From Kribbella rubisoli (GTDB taxonomy: Bacteria > Actinomycetota > Actinomycetes > Propionibacteriales > Kribbellaceae): a stretch of DNA of 64,000 nucleotides. Below, piece after piece: positions 8,229 through 17,195 of this stretch. Numbering within the stretch: the stretch's first letter is position 1; each line of letters begins with the position of its first letter. A program made the position numbers and the translations under genes. The stretch covers positions 1,922,001 to 1,986,000 of the forward strand of contig NZ_SHKR01000011.1 of the NCBI RefSeq assembly GCF_004217145.1. Direction: 5' to 3'. A model generated the notes under the pieces. That model did not search any database. It was not told the DNA's origin and was given only the letters and a program-made list of their open reading frames with translations.

Positions 8229-8780
8229 ATGTCATTGCGGCACGGGTTGCTCGGCCTGCTCGCCGAAGGGCCGGCCAGCGGGTACGACCTGGCCAGGCGG
8301 TTCACCGAGGTGCTCGGCTCGATCTGGCCGGCGCAGCACCCGAAGATCTACGCCGAGCTGAACAAGCTCGCCGCCGAGGGCTTGGTCGAGGTCGAGAGCG
8401 AGGGGCCGCGGCGGCGGAAGGCGTACCGGATCACGGATGCCGGCGTGGTCGAGGTGAAGCGCTGGCTGACCGAGGTCGACGTCGACCACACGATGCGGCT
8501 CCAGCCGCTGCTGCGCTCACTGTTCTTCTGGATGATGGACACCGACGAACTGCAGCGCCACCTCGAGGCCGAGGCGACCTACTATCGCGAGCTCGCCGAC
8601 CAGTACCGCGACTACGCGGCCCGCAAGGACCGCGGCGAATTCGGGTACAGCGAGCAGACCCAGTCGATGCGCGTCACCATCGAAGCCGGCATCCGCCTGT
8701 ACTCCGCCCTCGCCGACTGGGCCGAATGGGCCCAAACCGTCCCACCCGCCAAGCCCACCTCGCCCCACACGAACGGATAA
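8229..8780 (+). CDS. PadR family transcriptional regulator
   Basis: 183 aa. The N-terminal winged helix has the PadR signature (LRHGLLGLLAEGPASGYDL, then YAELNKLAAEGLVEVE and a wing with RRRKAYRIT), and the C-terminal helical dimerisation domain is of the Vir/PadR type. ATG 8229 follows AAGGAGG at ideal spacing; upstream in-frame ATGs fall in the operators and are rejected. PadR proteins usually repress a neighbouring gene until a small (often phenolic) ligand binds. The divergent SDR is the likely target, with autoregulation from the same operators. Confidence 0.95.
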   Translation: MSLRHGLLGLLAEGPASGYDLARRFTEVLGSIWPAQHPKIYAELNKLAAEGLVEVESEGPRRRKAYRITDAGVVEVKRWLTEVDVDHTMRLQPLLRSLFFWMMDTDELQRHLEAEATYYRELADQYRDYAARKDRGEFGYSEQTQSMRVTIEAGIRLYSALADWAEWAQTVPPAKPTSPHTNG

Positions 8781-8788
8781 CCCTTCGA

Positions 8789-8830
8789 GTTGGGGGTTCT
8801 CCCCTGGTGTACGACCGGAGAACCCCCAAC
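8789..8830. terminator. 14-bp hairpin between the PadR and M36 genes
   Basis: Perfect arms GTTGGGGGTTCTCC (8789-8802) and GGAGAACCCCCAAC (8817-8830) with a 14-nt loop, 9 bp after the PadR stop. It may be a terminator; its GGGGGTT composition also recalls the composite palindromic elements at 3512 and 5180. Confidence 0.6.
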
Positions 8831-8858
8831 AGCGGTGGATATCCCCTCCAAACACCGG

Positions 8859-8891
8859 AAGGCCGGCCGAGCAATGAGCTCGGCCGGCCTT
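8859..8891 (-). terminator. Terminator hairpin of the M36 peptidase gene
   Basis: Arms AAGGCCGGCCGAGC (8859-8872) and the exact complement (8878-8891) around a 5-nt loop, 18 bp past the stop of the minus-strand gene. It ends in TT on both strands, as expected for a bidirectional terminator. Confidence 0.75.
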
Positions 8892-8909
8892 CGCGGGAGG
8901 GGTACTGCG

Positions 8910-11834
8910 TTACTTCTTGCCGAAGACCTGGATCTCGGTCATGTCGGTGAACTGGCAGCCGCCGAAGGCACCGTCGGGGCAGTTCGTCTTGAAGTCCGGG
9001 ACCTGCGGGCTGGTCATCACGAACCGGACGTACTGGACGCCGGTCGCGTTGCCGGTCGGGGCGACCAGGTTGTACTTGCCCCGGTTGGTGGCGTCGAAGG
9101 TGCCCGACGCCGCGACCGCCCAGGTGGTGCCGTCGGCCGACGTCTCGACCCGGTAACCACCGGTCGAAGCGCTGCCCGGGTCACCACAGGTGTTGGACGG
9201 GTCGATGTTGAACCCGCTGACGTTGACCTTCGCCGGCAGCTTGATGTCGATGTGCTTCTCGATCATCGTGTTGGTCGGCGTGCCGGCGTCGTCGCCGGTC
9301 GTGCTGCCCCAGCCGGTGCCCTGGGCGTTGTCGATCGCGAACCCGGGCCCACACTGCGGGCTGAAGTCCGGACCGTTGAAGTCGGCCACCGTGCCACCGC
9401 CGGAGGAGGCGGCCCAGTTGCGACGTGGCGCGAAGTTCGCCTTGGCGCCGGGCTTGACCGTGGCCGGCTGGACCAGCAGCTCGTACCCCGGAGCCGACAT
9501 CACGAGCTTCGGGTACGTACCCGGTGCCACACCCGTGATCGCGTAGTTGCCGTTGGCATCGGTCGTACCGGCGTAGTCACCGGCGTACCCGGAGGAGTGG
9601 CCGCCGACGTAGACCAGCGCGCCGGCCACCGGAGCACCGGTGTCCTTGTCCTTGACCGTGCCGGTCAGGGTCGTGGTCGCACCCGTCGGCGGCTTGTGGA
9701 AGTCCTCGGCCGGGAAGCTGTCGCCGCCGTCGATGACACCGGCGTACCAGCCCATGCCGCGGTTGGCGAAGACGGTCCAGATCGTGTCGGCGTTCTTGCC
9801 GCCGCTGGCGACCAGGTCGGCCTGGACGATCGCGTTACGCATGTCGAGCATCGTCGGGTCGGCCGGCGACAGCTCCATCGCGCGGGTAATGATGCTCATC
9901 GCGTAGCTGCGGCCGAAGCGCTCACGCAGGTCCCACAGGGTCTGCGCCCACACCTCGCCGGAGGCGTGCACCTCGGGCGTACCGCCGATGGTCGGGAAGT
10001 CGGCGTACGTGTAGCCGCCCTTCGAACCGTCAGGCTGGATGCAGTTCGGGCTGACCGCCTTCACGCGGCAGTCGATCGCCTGCGTACGGAACAGCTCGCC
10101 GTGGCTGACGTAGCGACCCTCGAGAACCTCACCCGGAGCGGTGGTGTCCTTCTCCAGGCCGTGCGAAACCAGGTAGTCCATCGCGTAGAAGTCGCTCCAG
10201 GCCTCGCCCATCGAGCCGGCCTGGATGCTGTTCAGCGTGGAGTTCCCGGTGGCGTCGACGACCAGGCGGTTCGACAGACCGTGGGTGTACTCGTGGTAGA
10301 GGATGCTGGCGTCGTTCGCGCCGCTCGACGGAACGTAGCCCTCCTGCTCGTCGGTCGTACCCGGGAAGTGCCACAGGTACATCTGCATGGTCGGCGACTG
10401 GCCGTCCGGCGGGGTCGACATGTTCGCGTTGTCGATGTGGTTGGCGTCCGGGCCGCCGTTCGCGGCGGTGGCCGCGCCGTCCAGCGCGTTCAGCATGACC
10501 GGGTCGCCGCCCGCGGCGTCGAACGAGCCGGCCGCCGGGGTGAAGCTGATCGGCGGCTTCGCCAGCCAGTCGTGGAAGTTGCTGGCCAGGTAGAACGCGT
10601 TGGTGACGTCCTGGTTCATGTTGGTCTTCCAGGAGTCCGGCTTCGCCGGGTCCCAGGTGCAGATGAACGCGGCCGAGCAGAACGACGAGGCGTTCTGGAA
10701 CGTCGTCAGCTTGTACTCCGAGCCGGTCTTGGTGCCGGGCACCTTGACCGTCTCACCGGGGTTCGGCTGGTTGTCGTCGTTGACGTCGGCGAAGGCCGCG
10801 ACCGAGGTGCCGTCGAGGAGGGTTTTCGCGTTCTTCGGCAGCCACTTGTTGTAGATCAGGTTCTCGGTGCGCTGCGTACCGCCCTTGGCCGCGCCCGGGT
10901 AGTAGTCCTGCACCAGCGCGTCGCCGTTGCCCTCGCTGACCAGGTCCTTGCGGTAGAGCGTGGCACCGGTCTGGGCGTCGACGACGTGGCTGTAGATGTT
11001 CTGGCCGCCGGAGTTGGTGTAGGTCAGCCAACCCTTCTGCAGCCCGTCGGCGGTGTGGAACCACACCTGCTGGGCGGTATCGCCGTTGCTCCACTTGGTG
11101 TTCACGCCGGACGTGGTCGCGGTCGCGGACTTCGCCGTACCGCCGACGTCCTTGATGGCGGCGCTGCGGGCGCCGGCCGCGGAGACCTTCGGCGCGGCCT
11201 CGGCGGAGCGCGCCTGCGCGGCCGTGGTGAGGCCGGACACGGGCGAGCCCATCACGGAGATCAGCTGGCCGTTCTTGGTGACGTTGGACTTCAGGCCGTT
11301 GCCGAAGACCTCGACGCCGTCGACCACCTGGGTCCAGAAGATGTGGTGGGTACCGAGGTCGTCGACGTAGTCCTTGCGCAGCTTCAGCGTGGCGAGGTCC
11401 GCGTCGGAGAGCTTGAAGATCTCCGGGTGGGCCTTCACGTACCCGAGGGTGACGTCGGTGGCCTTCTTGGCGCTCTTGCCGGTCAGGAAGCCGTTCAGCT
11501 TGGTGACCTGGGCCGGGGTGCCGGTGTTCGGGTCGACCTCGACGACACCCTGGGCACCGAGCGAGTCGCGGAACTTCTTCGACGCGGCCGTCTCCTTGCC
11601 CTGCACCTTGGCGGTGCGGGCGTAGGTGGTCTTGGCATTCGGCGTCCGGGCGTCGTAGTTGCCCTTACGCTCCTTGCCCGACGTCTGCTTGTCGGCCTGG
11701 GCAGGCTTCTTCGCGTCGGCGCCGCCGGGCTTCTGCGCGGCGTCCGCGCCACCGGCGGTCATGGCCAGCACGACGGCAGCCGCGGAGACGGCCGAGACTG
11801 CCAGGAGCCCCCGCCCTCTGCGTGATGTTGTCAC
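8910..11834 (-). CDS. Secreted M36 (fungalysin-type) metallopeptidase with CBM/discoidin tail
   Basis: About 974 aa. GTG 11834 follows GGAGA at 6-bp spacing and gives a clean Sec signal peptide (GLLAVSAVSAAAVVLAM...ADA); a GTG at 11876 is in frame but adds 14 residues and lacks a ribosome site. Next come a fungalysin/thermolysin propeptide, a catalytic domain with the zinc motif HEYTH near residue 512, and a downstream Glu (GSMGEAWSDFYAMDY). A carboxypeptidase-regulatory-like beta domain follows (TGTVKDKDTGAPVAG, near 715), then a C-terminal discoidin-like domain. It acts outside the cell on protein. A 14-bp hairpin terminator follows. Confidence 0.93.
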   Translation of the reverse strand: MTTSRRGRGLLAVSAVSAAAVVLAMTAGGADAAQKPGGADAKKPAQADKQTSGKERKGNYDARTPNAKTTYARTAKVQGKETAASKKFRDSLGAQGVVEVDPNTGTPAQVTKLNGFLTGKSAKKATDVTLGYVKAHPEIFKLSDADLATLKLRKDYVDDLGTHHIFWTQVVDGVEVFGNGLKSNVTKNGQLISVMGSPVSGLTTAAQARSAEAAPKVSAAGARSAAIKDVGGTAKSATATTSGVNTKWSNGDTAQQVWFHTADGLQKGWLTYTNSGGQNIYSHVVDAQTGATLYRKDLVSEGNGDALVQDYYPGAAKGGTQRTENLIYNKWLPKNAKTLLDGTSVAAFADVNDDNQPNPGETVKVPGTKTGSEYKLTTFQNASSFCSAAFICTWDPAKPDSWKTNMNQDVTNAFYLASNFHDWLAKPPISFTPAAGSFDAAGGDPVMLNALDGAATAANGGPDANHIDNANMSTPPDGQSPTMQMYLWHFPGTTDEQEGYVPSSGANDASILYHEYTHGLSNRLVVDATGNSTLNSIQAGSMGEAWSDFYAMDYLVSHGLEKDTTAPGEVLEGRYVSHGELFRTQAIDCRVKAVSPNCIQPDGSKGGYTYADFPTIGGTPEVHASGEVWAQTLWDLRERFGRSYAMSIITRAMELSPADPTMLDMRNAIVQADLVASGGKNADTIWTVFANRGMGWYAGVIDGGDSFPAEDFHKPPTGATTTLTGTVKDKDTGAPVAGALVYVGGHSSGYAGDYAGTTDANGNYAITGVAPGTYPKLVMSAPGYELLVQPATVKPGAKANFAPRRNWAASSGGGTVADFNGPDFSPQCGPGFAIDNAQGTGWGSTTGDDAGTPTNTMIEKHIDIKLPAKVNVSGFNIDPSNTCGDPGSASTGGYRVETSADGTTWAVAASGTFDATNRGKYNLVAPTGNATGVQYVRFVMTSPQVPDFKTNCPDGAFGGCQFTDMTEIQVFGKK

Positions 11835-11913
11835 AGAAAATCTCCATGGAGTTCGTATTAGCGGATCGCCCTCCACGACCCGTCCCGGGGGCTGACCTTA
11901 AGCCTGCGCGAGC

Positions 11914-11938
11914 TTCCGGGGAAGAGAAATCCCCGGAA
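11914..11938. repeat. Short inverted repeat upstream of the M36 gene
   Basis: Arms TTCCGGGGA and TCCCCGGAA around AGAGAAA. It lies 80 bp before the M36 start and after the S53 terminator. It may be an operator or leader hairpin; no function can be assigned. Confidence 0.35.
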
Positions 11939-11985
11939 TGTCGTGGAGTTGAGGGTTGTCCTTCGTGCTCGGAACAGTACTAGGA

Positions 11986-12025
11986 GCGACCGGGCAATGG
12001 TTGCATGCAGCCACTGCCCGGTCGC
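11986..12025 (-). terminator. Terminator hairpin of the S53 peptidase gene
   Basis: 19-bp arms with two mismatches around a 2-nt centre (outer arm GCGACCGGGCA and its complement), 19 bp past the stop of the minus-strand gene. Confidence 0.65.
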
Positions 12026-12043
12026 CCAGAGTGTTACGGCGTG

Positions 12044-13252
12044 TCAGAAAGCGCCGGCGCCGTTCGGAGTACCGAGGCCGGTCGGGCCGTCCCATCCGGT
12101 ACGGGCGTTGCACCACTGGGTCGTGGGGCACGAACCGTTGCTGCCGCTGGTCACGTCGAACAGTGAGCCCGGGTGGGCGTACGGGAACGCGTTCGCGTAG
12201 CCGCTGGTGTTACCGGACAGCGCGTAGACCGCGGCGATGATCGGCGCGGCCTCACTCGTCCCGCCGAACTGCGCCCAGGTCGACGCAGTCTTGCTGGTCG
12301 GGTAGTAGATCGCCATGCCGCCCTTGCCCGGGTCGGCGGCGGCGGAGACGTCCGCCATCGCGCGCTTCGAGCAGCCGGTGCTGAACGACGCTGCGCCCGG
12401 CAGTGCGGTGTTGTACGTCGAGCAGCCCGAGCCCGCACCGCTCCACACGCTCTCGCTCCAGCCGCGAGAGTTGCTGGCGGCAACCAACGACGTACCGCCG
12501 ACAGCGGTCGTGTACGACGAGGACGCCGGGTAGCTGCCGCCCTGGTAGCCGTCGTCACCGGTGGATGCGGTGACTGCGATACCCGGGTGGTTGTAGTACG
12601 CGCCGTAGGTGGCATCGGACGCGTCGCCGCCGCCGTAGCTGTTCGAGATCGCGACCACACCGGCCTGCTTGGCCGCGGTCTGGACCGCAGTACCGAGGTC
12701 GGCGAAGCTGGCGGAGTTGGCCTGTACGACGATGATCTTCGCGTCCGGCGCCGCCGCGGAGACCGCGTCGACGTCGAGCGCCTGCTCGCCGGCCCAACCC
12801 GCATTGAACCGCGGCAGCGACGTACCGCCGGTCTGGTTGATGACCTTCAGGCAACCGTTGGCCGTCGTGCACGCGGACAGGCCGAACTGCGAGCGGTAGA
12901 CGCCGAGGTCGCGCTCCAGGTTCGGATAGCCGTAGGCGTCGACGATGGCGACCGTGCGGCCGCCGGCGCTGAGGCCGTTGAGCTTGTACGCGTCACGCAG
13001 CCCGGTTGGGGTCAGGCCGGTCGACGGCGGCGCGCTGGCCGCCGGCGCGAACCCGTCCGGGTTCACCAGTTTCACCGCGTTGCAGCTGGCCGTGTGCTTG
13101 GCCTTGGCGGTCGAGCACACCCTGGCGGCGTGCTTCCCGGCGGTGTAGGGGGTCGCCGCGTCGGCTCCCGCTGCGGACAGTGTTTGGACGGTCAGTCCTG
13201 CGACGGCCAGTGCGCCGACGCCCAGGGCGGACACGAGAATCCGTTGCCTCAA
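12044..13252 (-). CDS. Secreted S53 (sedolisin) family serine peptidase
   Basis: 402 aa with a Sec signal peptide (residues 1-33). Sedolisin catalytic residues are visible: Glu and Asp in GEQALDVDAVS, the oxyanion-hole Asp in STGDDG, and the nucleophile Ser in FGGTSEAAP near residue 335. Sedolisins are acid-active endopeptidases. The usual long prodomain is very short here (about 60 residues), so this is a compact member. Translation begins at TTG 13252 with GAGGAG five bases upstream. An imperfect 19-bp hairpin follows the stop. Neighbouring the M36 protease, it fits a protein-scavenging role. Confidence 0.88.
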   Translation of the reverse strand: MRQRILVSALGVGALAVAGLTVQTLSAAGADAATPYTAGKHAARVCSTAKAKHTASCNAVKLVNPDGFAPAASAPPSTGLTPTGLRDAYKLNGLSAGGRTVAIVDAYGYPNLERDLGVYRSQFGLSACTTANGCLKVINQTGGTSLPRFNAGWAGEQALDVDAVSAAAPDAKIIVVQANSASFADLGTAVQTAAKQAGVVAISNSYGGGDASDATYGAYYNHPGIAVTASTGDDGYQGGSYPASSSYTTAVGGTSLVAASNSRGWSESVWSGAGSGCSTYNTALPGAASFSTGCSKRAMADVSAAADPGKGGMAIYYPTSKTASTWAQFGGTSEAAPIIAAVYALSGNTSGYANAFPYAHPGSLFDVTSGSNGSCPTTQWCNARTGWDGPTGLGTPNGAGAF

Positions 13253-13583
13253 CTGGACTCCTCGAGTTGGGCAGACCTCCGCTCACGAACCCTGACGGCC
13301 GGGGCGGAGGCCAGCATCTATTTGGGGGGTGCTCGCATCGTCCGTCCGCCGGGCGAGCGGATGCCAGCGATCGGACCGATGACAAATGTCATGGGTGAAC
13401 CCGTGACACCCGCCCCGATAGGACCCGAATTTCCGCGTGATCGCGGGCTTACGCAGGGTGCGCGAAGTAGTGAAGGTTTCCCCCTGAGTTTCCCGGGCCC
13501 CGAGCCTTGACACGGTTTGGACAGCCGGGGCTATGCTGCCGGGAACCTTCGAGAAATCGATTTCCCTGCCTGGAGGACCGGTC
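13253..13583. promoter_or_regulatory. Divergent intergenic region, S53 peptidase / ABC operon
   Basis: This 331-bp gap holds no convincing gene. It contains a palindrome ATGACAAATGTCAT (13379-13392) on the S53 side, which may bind a regulator. On the ABC side there is a promoter with TTGACA (13507-13512) and TATGCT (13532-13537) at a rather long 19-bp spacing, then the LacI-type box at 13553-13564. Confidence 0.55.
13553..13564. promoter_or_regulatory. LacI-type operator of the ABC/GH116 operon
   Basis: Perfect 12-bp palindrome GAAATCGATTTC, fitting the LacI-family GAAANCGNTTTC pattern. It lies downstream of the putative -10 and 20 bp before the solute-binding-protein start. No LacI gene is adjacent, so the regulator would be elsewhere. 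Confidence 0.65.
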
Positions 13584-14897
13584 ATGGATCAGCCCCTGTT
13601 GAGTCGGCGGACCCTCACTCGACGACACTTCCTCCAGGCGACAGGCGGTGCGGCGCTTGCCGCCGGTCTGGCCGCCTGCGGTGGCGGGGGCGGAAGCGGC
13701 GGCGGTTCGTCGTCCAAGGAGCTGTCGTTCGTCTACATGGGCACGGCCGAGCAGCAGGCGACGTGGAACAAGCTGTTCGCGAAGTTCACCGAGCAGCACC
13801 CGGAGATCAAGCTCAAGGCGGAGGGCATCCCGCTGTCGAACTGGGGCGACTTCTTCAACAAGCTGTCCACCCGGATCGCCGGCGGTCAGGTGCCGGATGT
13901 CATCCAGATCGCGACCGAGGGGCAGCGGCTGTTCGCGTCAAAGGGCCTGCTCGCGCCGCTCGACGACTACATCACCAAGGACAAGTCGACGATCGACGAG
14001 TACTACGGCGACATGGATCCGAACCTGGTCGAGTGGGACAAGAAGTACGCGTCGACCGACGGCAAGACGTACTACCTGCCGGGCGAGTTCAACACGATGT
14101 GCATGTGGTACTCGAAGGAGCTGTTCGCAAAGGCCGGCGTACCGGAACCGACGCCGACGTGGACGTGGGACGACTTCCGGCACGCGTGCGAGCAGATCAA
14201 GGCCAAGACCGGCGCGTTCGGGTACGCCGCGGGTCCGGAGTACTTCGCGGCGATCATGCCGTGGCTGCTGACGAACGGGACCAGCAGCTTCAGCGACGAC
14301 TGGTCGAAGCCGACGTACGACGACCCTCGCGTCATCGAGGCCGCTGACTTCAACCGGAAGCTGGTCGCGGACAAGCTGTCGCCGCCGCCCGGCGGCACGT
14401 TCGACGCGACCACCGCGGCGGCGCAGGGCAAGCTGGCGATGTTCGGCGGCGGGCGCTGGCCGATCATCAGCATCCGGAACCTGAAGGCGACCGCGAAGAT
14501 GGGGATCGTGCCGTGGCCGGTCAAGGCCGGGCAGGGCTCGCCGGTCGGCTGGAACGGGTACCCGATCCTGAAGGCGTCGAAGAAGAAGGACGACGCCTGG
14601 ACGTTCATCAAGTTCCTGATCTCGAAGGAAGGCTCGTCGTTCTTCGCCCAGCTCGGCGGGACGATCGTGCCGGCCCGCAAGTCGGTCGCGAACAGCCAGT
14701 CGTTCCTCGAGGACGCGCCGAAGGGCACGGAGTACCTCTACCAGGCGCTGTCCTACGCGACGCCGATCCCGTCCCCGGACAAGGGCGCCGCCGTACAGAA
14801 GGCGATCGAGGACGGCTGGAAGCAGGTCCTCACCGGCAACGCCTCGTCGTCCGACGCGCTCGGCAAGGCGCAGACCACGCTGGAGGGATTGGTCTGA
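13584..14897 (+). CDS. ABC sugar transporter, solute-binding lipoprotein
   Basis: 437 aa. The N-terminus carries twin arginines (SRRTLTRRHFL) and a lipobox LAAC with Cys32, so it is a probable Tat-exported lipoprotein. The mature part is a cluster-1 (MalE/UgpB-like) extracellular solute-binding protein that delivers oligosaccharides to the permeases. ATG 13584 follows TGGAGGAC; a further upstream ATG (13533) lies in the promoter region and is rejected. It is the first gene of a five-gene overlapping unit ending in a GH116 glycosidase. No ATPase gene is present; as usual in actinomycetes a shared MsiK-type ATPase is expected elsewhere. Confidence 0.95.
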   Translation: MDQPLLSRRTLTRRHFLQATGGAALAAGLAACGGGGGSGGGSSSKELSFVYMGTAEQQATWNKLFAKFTEQHPEIKLKAEGIPLSNWGDFFNKLSTRIAGGQVPDVIQIATEGQRLFASKGLLAPLDDYITKDKSTIDEYYGDMDPNLVEWDKKYASTDGKTYYLPGEFNTMCMWYSKELFAKAGVPEPTPTWTWDDFRHACEQIKAKTGAFGYAAGPEYFAAIMPWLLTNGTSSFSDDWSKPTYDDPRVIEAADFNRKLVADKLSPPPGGTFDATTAAAQGKLAMFGGGRWPIISIRNLKATAKMGIVPWPVKAGQGSPVGWNGYPILKASKKKDDAWTFIKFLISKEGSSFFAQLGGTIVPARKSVANSQSFLEDAPKGTEYLYQALSYATPIPSPDKGAAVQKAIEDGWKQVLTGNASSSDALGKAQTTLEGLV

Positions 14898-15760
14898 AAC
14901 CCCAACGCCGGGACTGGCTGCCGGGCTACCTGTTCATCAGCCCCGCCGTCCTGCTCTTCGTCGTCTTCGTCGCCCTGCCGCTGGTCGCGGCGTTCGGGCT
15001 GAGCCTGTTCCACTGGGATCTGCTGAGTACGCCGGAGTTCGCCGGGCTGGACAATTTCAAGCAGTTGGTGACCGACGGTGCGACGATCCGCGCGGTGGTC
15101 AACACCTTCGTCTTCGCGCTGGCGTCGGTGGTGACGCATATCGGCCTGGGCATGCTGCTTGCGCTCGGCGTGCACCGGACGATGACACGAGGGACGAAGT
15201 ACTTCGTGCGGACGGCGTACTTCTTCCCGTTTCTGGTGTCGTGGGCCGCGGTCGCGCTGATCTGGAAGTACGTTCTGGATCCGGCCTTCGGGCTGGCGAA
15301 CTACTACCTCTCGACGACGACGAACTGGTTGGCGTCGCCAACGTGGGCGCTGCCAACGCTGATCGTCGTCGACTGGTGGCACACGATCGGGTACACGTTC
15401 ATCATCCTGCTGGCCGGTCTGCAAACGGTGCCTGCGCAGTTGCACGAGGCCGCGCGCGTTGACGGCGCGAATGCGTGGTGGCGGTTCTGGAGCGTGACGT
15501 TGCCGGTGATGTCGCCGACGATCTTCTTCGCGACCGTCATCACGTTCATCGGCGCGTTCCAGATCTTCGACCCGATGGTGATCATGACGCAGGGGGGTCC
15601 GGACGGCGCGACCCGCAGCATCGTGCAGTACACGTACGAGAAGGGCTTCCAGTCATTCGAGGTCGGGTACGCCGCTGCCCTGTCGCTCGTGCTGTTCGTG
15701 GTGATCATGGTCGTGACCGGTCTGCAGTTCCGGCTGAGCCGACGATGGGTGCACCAGTGA
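14894..15760 (+). CDS. Sugar ABC transporter permease (MalF type)
   Basis: About 288 aa with six membrane spans and the inner-membrane EAA loop (EAARVDGANAWWRFW...LPVMSPT near residue 190). There is no ATG, GTG or TTG in a plausible place: GGAGGG is followed six bases later by CTG 14894, whose last bases form the TGA stop of the binding-protein gene (CTGA overlap). I therefore propose a CTG start. It pairs with the next permease to form the channel for an oligosaccharide. Family assignment is certain; the start codon is inference. Confidence 0.92.
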   Translation: MKPQRRDWLPGYLFISPAVLLFVVFVALPLVAAFGLSLFHWDLLSTPEFAGLDNFKQLVTDGATIRAVVNTFVFALASVVTHIGLGMLLALGVHRTMTRGTKYFVRTAYFFPFLVSWAAVALIWKYVLDPAFGLANYYLSTTTNWLASPTWALPTLIVVDWWHTIGYTFIILLAGLQTVPAQLHEAARVDGANAWWRFWSVTLPVMSPTIFFATVITFIGAFQIFDPMVIMTQGGPDGATRSIVQYTYEKGFQSFEVGYAAALSLVLFVVIMVVTGLQFRLSRRWVHQ

Positions 15761-16569
15761 AGGGCAAGCTGCTCGACCTCATCCTGGTACTCGGCGGGCT
15801 GCTGATGATCGCGCCGTTGGTGTGGCTGATCGTGAACGCGCTGTCGGAGCCGATCAATGCGTTCCAGCTGCCGCCGCAGTGGATCCCGCGGCCGCCGACG
15901 CTGCAGAACTTCCAGCAGGTGCCGGATCTGATCCCGTTCGCCCAGATGGGATGGAACAGTCTGCAGATCGCGGTGCTGACGACGGCGGGTGCGTTGCTCA
16001 CGAGCGCGCTGGCGGCGTACGCGTTCAACCGGCTGCGGTTTCCGGGGCGCGATCAGATCTTCTCGGTGCTCCTCGCCGCACTCGTCGTACCTGTGCAGCT
16101 GACCGTGGTGCCGATCTTCATCATGATGCGCTGGCTGCATCTGGTGGACACGACGGTGGCGATCTGGCTGCCGGCGTTGGTGAACGTGTTCGGCATCTTC
16201 TTCCTGCGGCAGTACATCTCCTCGATCCCGCGGGAGCTGGACGAGGCCGCGATCATGGACGGCGCCGGGCACTTCTGGATCCTGTTCCGGGTGATCCTGC
16301 CGCTGGCTCGGCCGGGCCTGACCGCGCTGGGCATCTTCGTCTTCGAGGCGTCGTGGAACAACTTCTTCTGGCCGTACATCTTCCTGTCGTCCCCGGAGAA
16401 GATGACGCTGCCCGTCGGGCTGGTGTCGCTGCAGGGCGCGATGGGCGGCGGTCCGGCCGTGGTGCTGTTCGCCGCGATCACGCTGGTGGTGCTGCCGATC
16501 CTCGTGTTGTTCTTGATCTTCCAGCGCTCCTTCATCGCCTCCATCGCGTCGACGGGCATCCGCGCATGA
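15745..16569 (+). CDS. Carbohydrate ABC transporter permease (MalG type)
   Basis: 274 aa with six membrane spans and the EAA motif in ELDEAAIMDGAGHFWILFRVILPL. The ATG at 15745 overlaps the previous gene by 16 bp; GTG 15757 (GTGA overlap) is an equally reasonable start. It partners with the MalF-type permease. Its stop overlaps the start of the YesL-like gene, showing tight translational coupling across the whole import unit. Confidence 0.95.
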   Translation: MGAPVKGKLLDLILVLGGLLMIAPLVWLIVNALSEPINAFQLPPQWIPRPPTLQNFQQVPDLIPFAQMGWNSLQIAVLTTAGALLTSALAAYAFNRLRFPGRDQIFSVLLAALVVPVQLTVVPIFIMMRWLHLVDTTVAIWLPALVNVFGIFFLRQYISSIPRELDEAAIMDGAGHFWILFRVILPLARPGLTALGIFVFEASWNNFFWPYIFLSSPEKMTLPVGLVSLQGAMGGGPAVVLFAAITLVVLPILVLFLIFQRSFIASIASTGIRA

Positions 16570-17195
16570 CCTACTTATCCGCGGCCTTCAAGGCCTTGTG
16601 GCAGGAGCTCCCGGTCCTGGCGGCCGCGGGTGTCCTGGTCTGCGCGGCCTCTGGTCTGGTCGTCCTCGTCAGCCCCGGTCTGTCCCCTCTCAGTCTCCTG
16701 CTGGGCGCCTTCCTGGTCGGACCGACGTGGGGAGCCGTTGTTGCCACGACCGACTCCATCGTCCGCGACTCTGGCGGCGGCGTGCTGTTGCTACTCCAGA
16801 ACCTCAAGCGCCGCGCTCTCGCCGGACTCGAGGTCGCATGCGTGCCGGCGGTCGTCACCGCGCTCGCGCTGCTCAACTGGCAGGTGTACTCCGGCCCGCT
16901 GTTCGCGGTGCCGCTCGCAGTCAGCTGTTGTGCGGGTGTCTTGCTGCTATTGGCCTCCTGCTACGCCTTCAGCCTGCGGGTCACCGCCGGACTGCGCGGA
17001 AAGAGGCTCTGGCTAGCTGCATTGCAACTAGTCGCACGTGCACCACTTGTGCCCCTCGGCGTACTCGCGCTCGCCTTCGTCGCTCTGTTACTAGGCACCT
17101 CTGTAACTGCCTCGGTGCTTCTGCTCGCCCCCGGTCCGGTGGCGTTGTTCGCCTCTGCTGGTACATGGACGGAGAAACATGCACTACATCGGTGA
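16566..17195 (+). CDS. YesL-like (DUF624-type) membrane protein
   Basis: 209 aa, about five hydrophobic segments, starting at ATGA overlapping the permease. Small DUF624/YesL membrane proteins are often encoded beside sugar ABC permeases and glycoside hydrolases, where their role is unknown. Here it lies between the permease and the GH116 gene, whose start it overlaps by 17 bp. Assignment rests on size, hydrophobic pattern and context; sequence similarity to DUF624 is suggested but not proven. Confidence 0.65.
   Translation: MTYLSAAFKALWQELPVLAAAGVLVCAASGLVVLVSPGLSPLSLLLGAFLVGPTWGAVVATTDSIVRDSGGGVLLLLQNLKRRALAGLEVACVPAVVTALALLNWQVYSGPLFAVPLAVSCCAGVLLLLASCYAFSLRVTAGLRGKRLWLAALQLVARAPLVPLGVLALAFVALLLGTSVTASVLLLAPGPVALFASAGTWTEKHALHR

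Noticed and set aside
8790..11825. A very long open frame antisense to the M36 peptidase gene
   Set aside because: It is Arg/Gly/Val-rich with no recognisable motif and mirrors the codon bias of the opposite strand. The minus-strand gene has signal peptide, HEYTH and domains.
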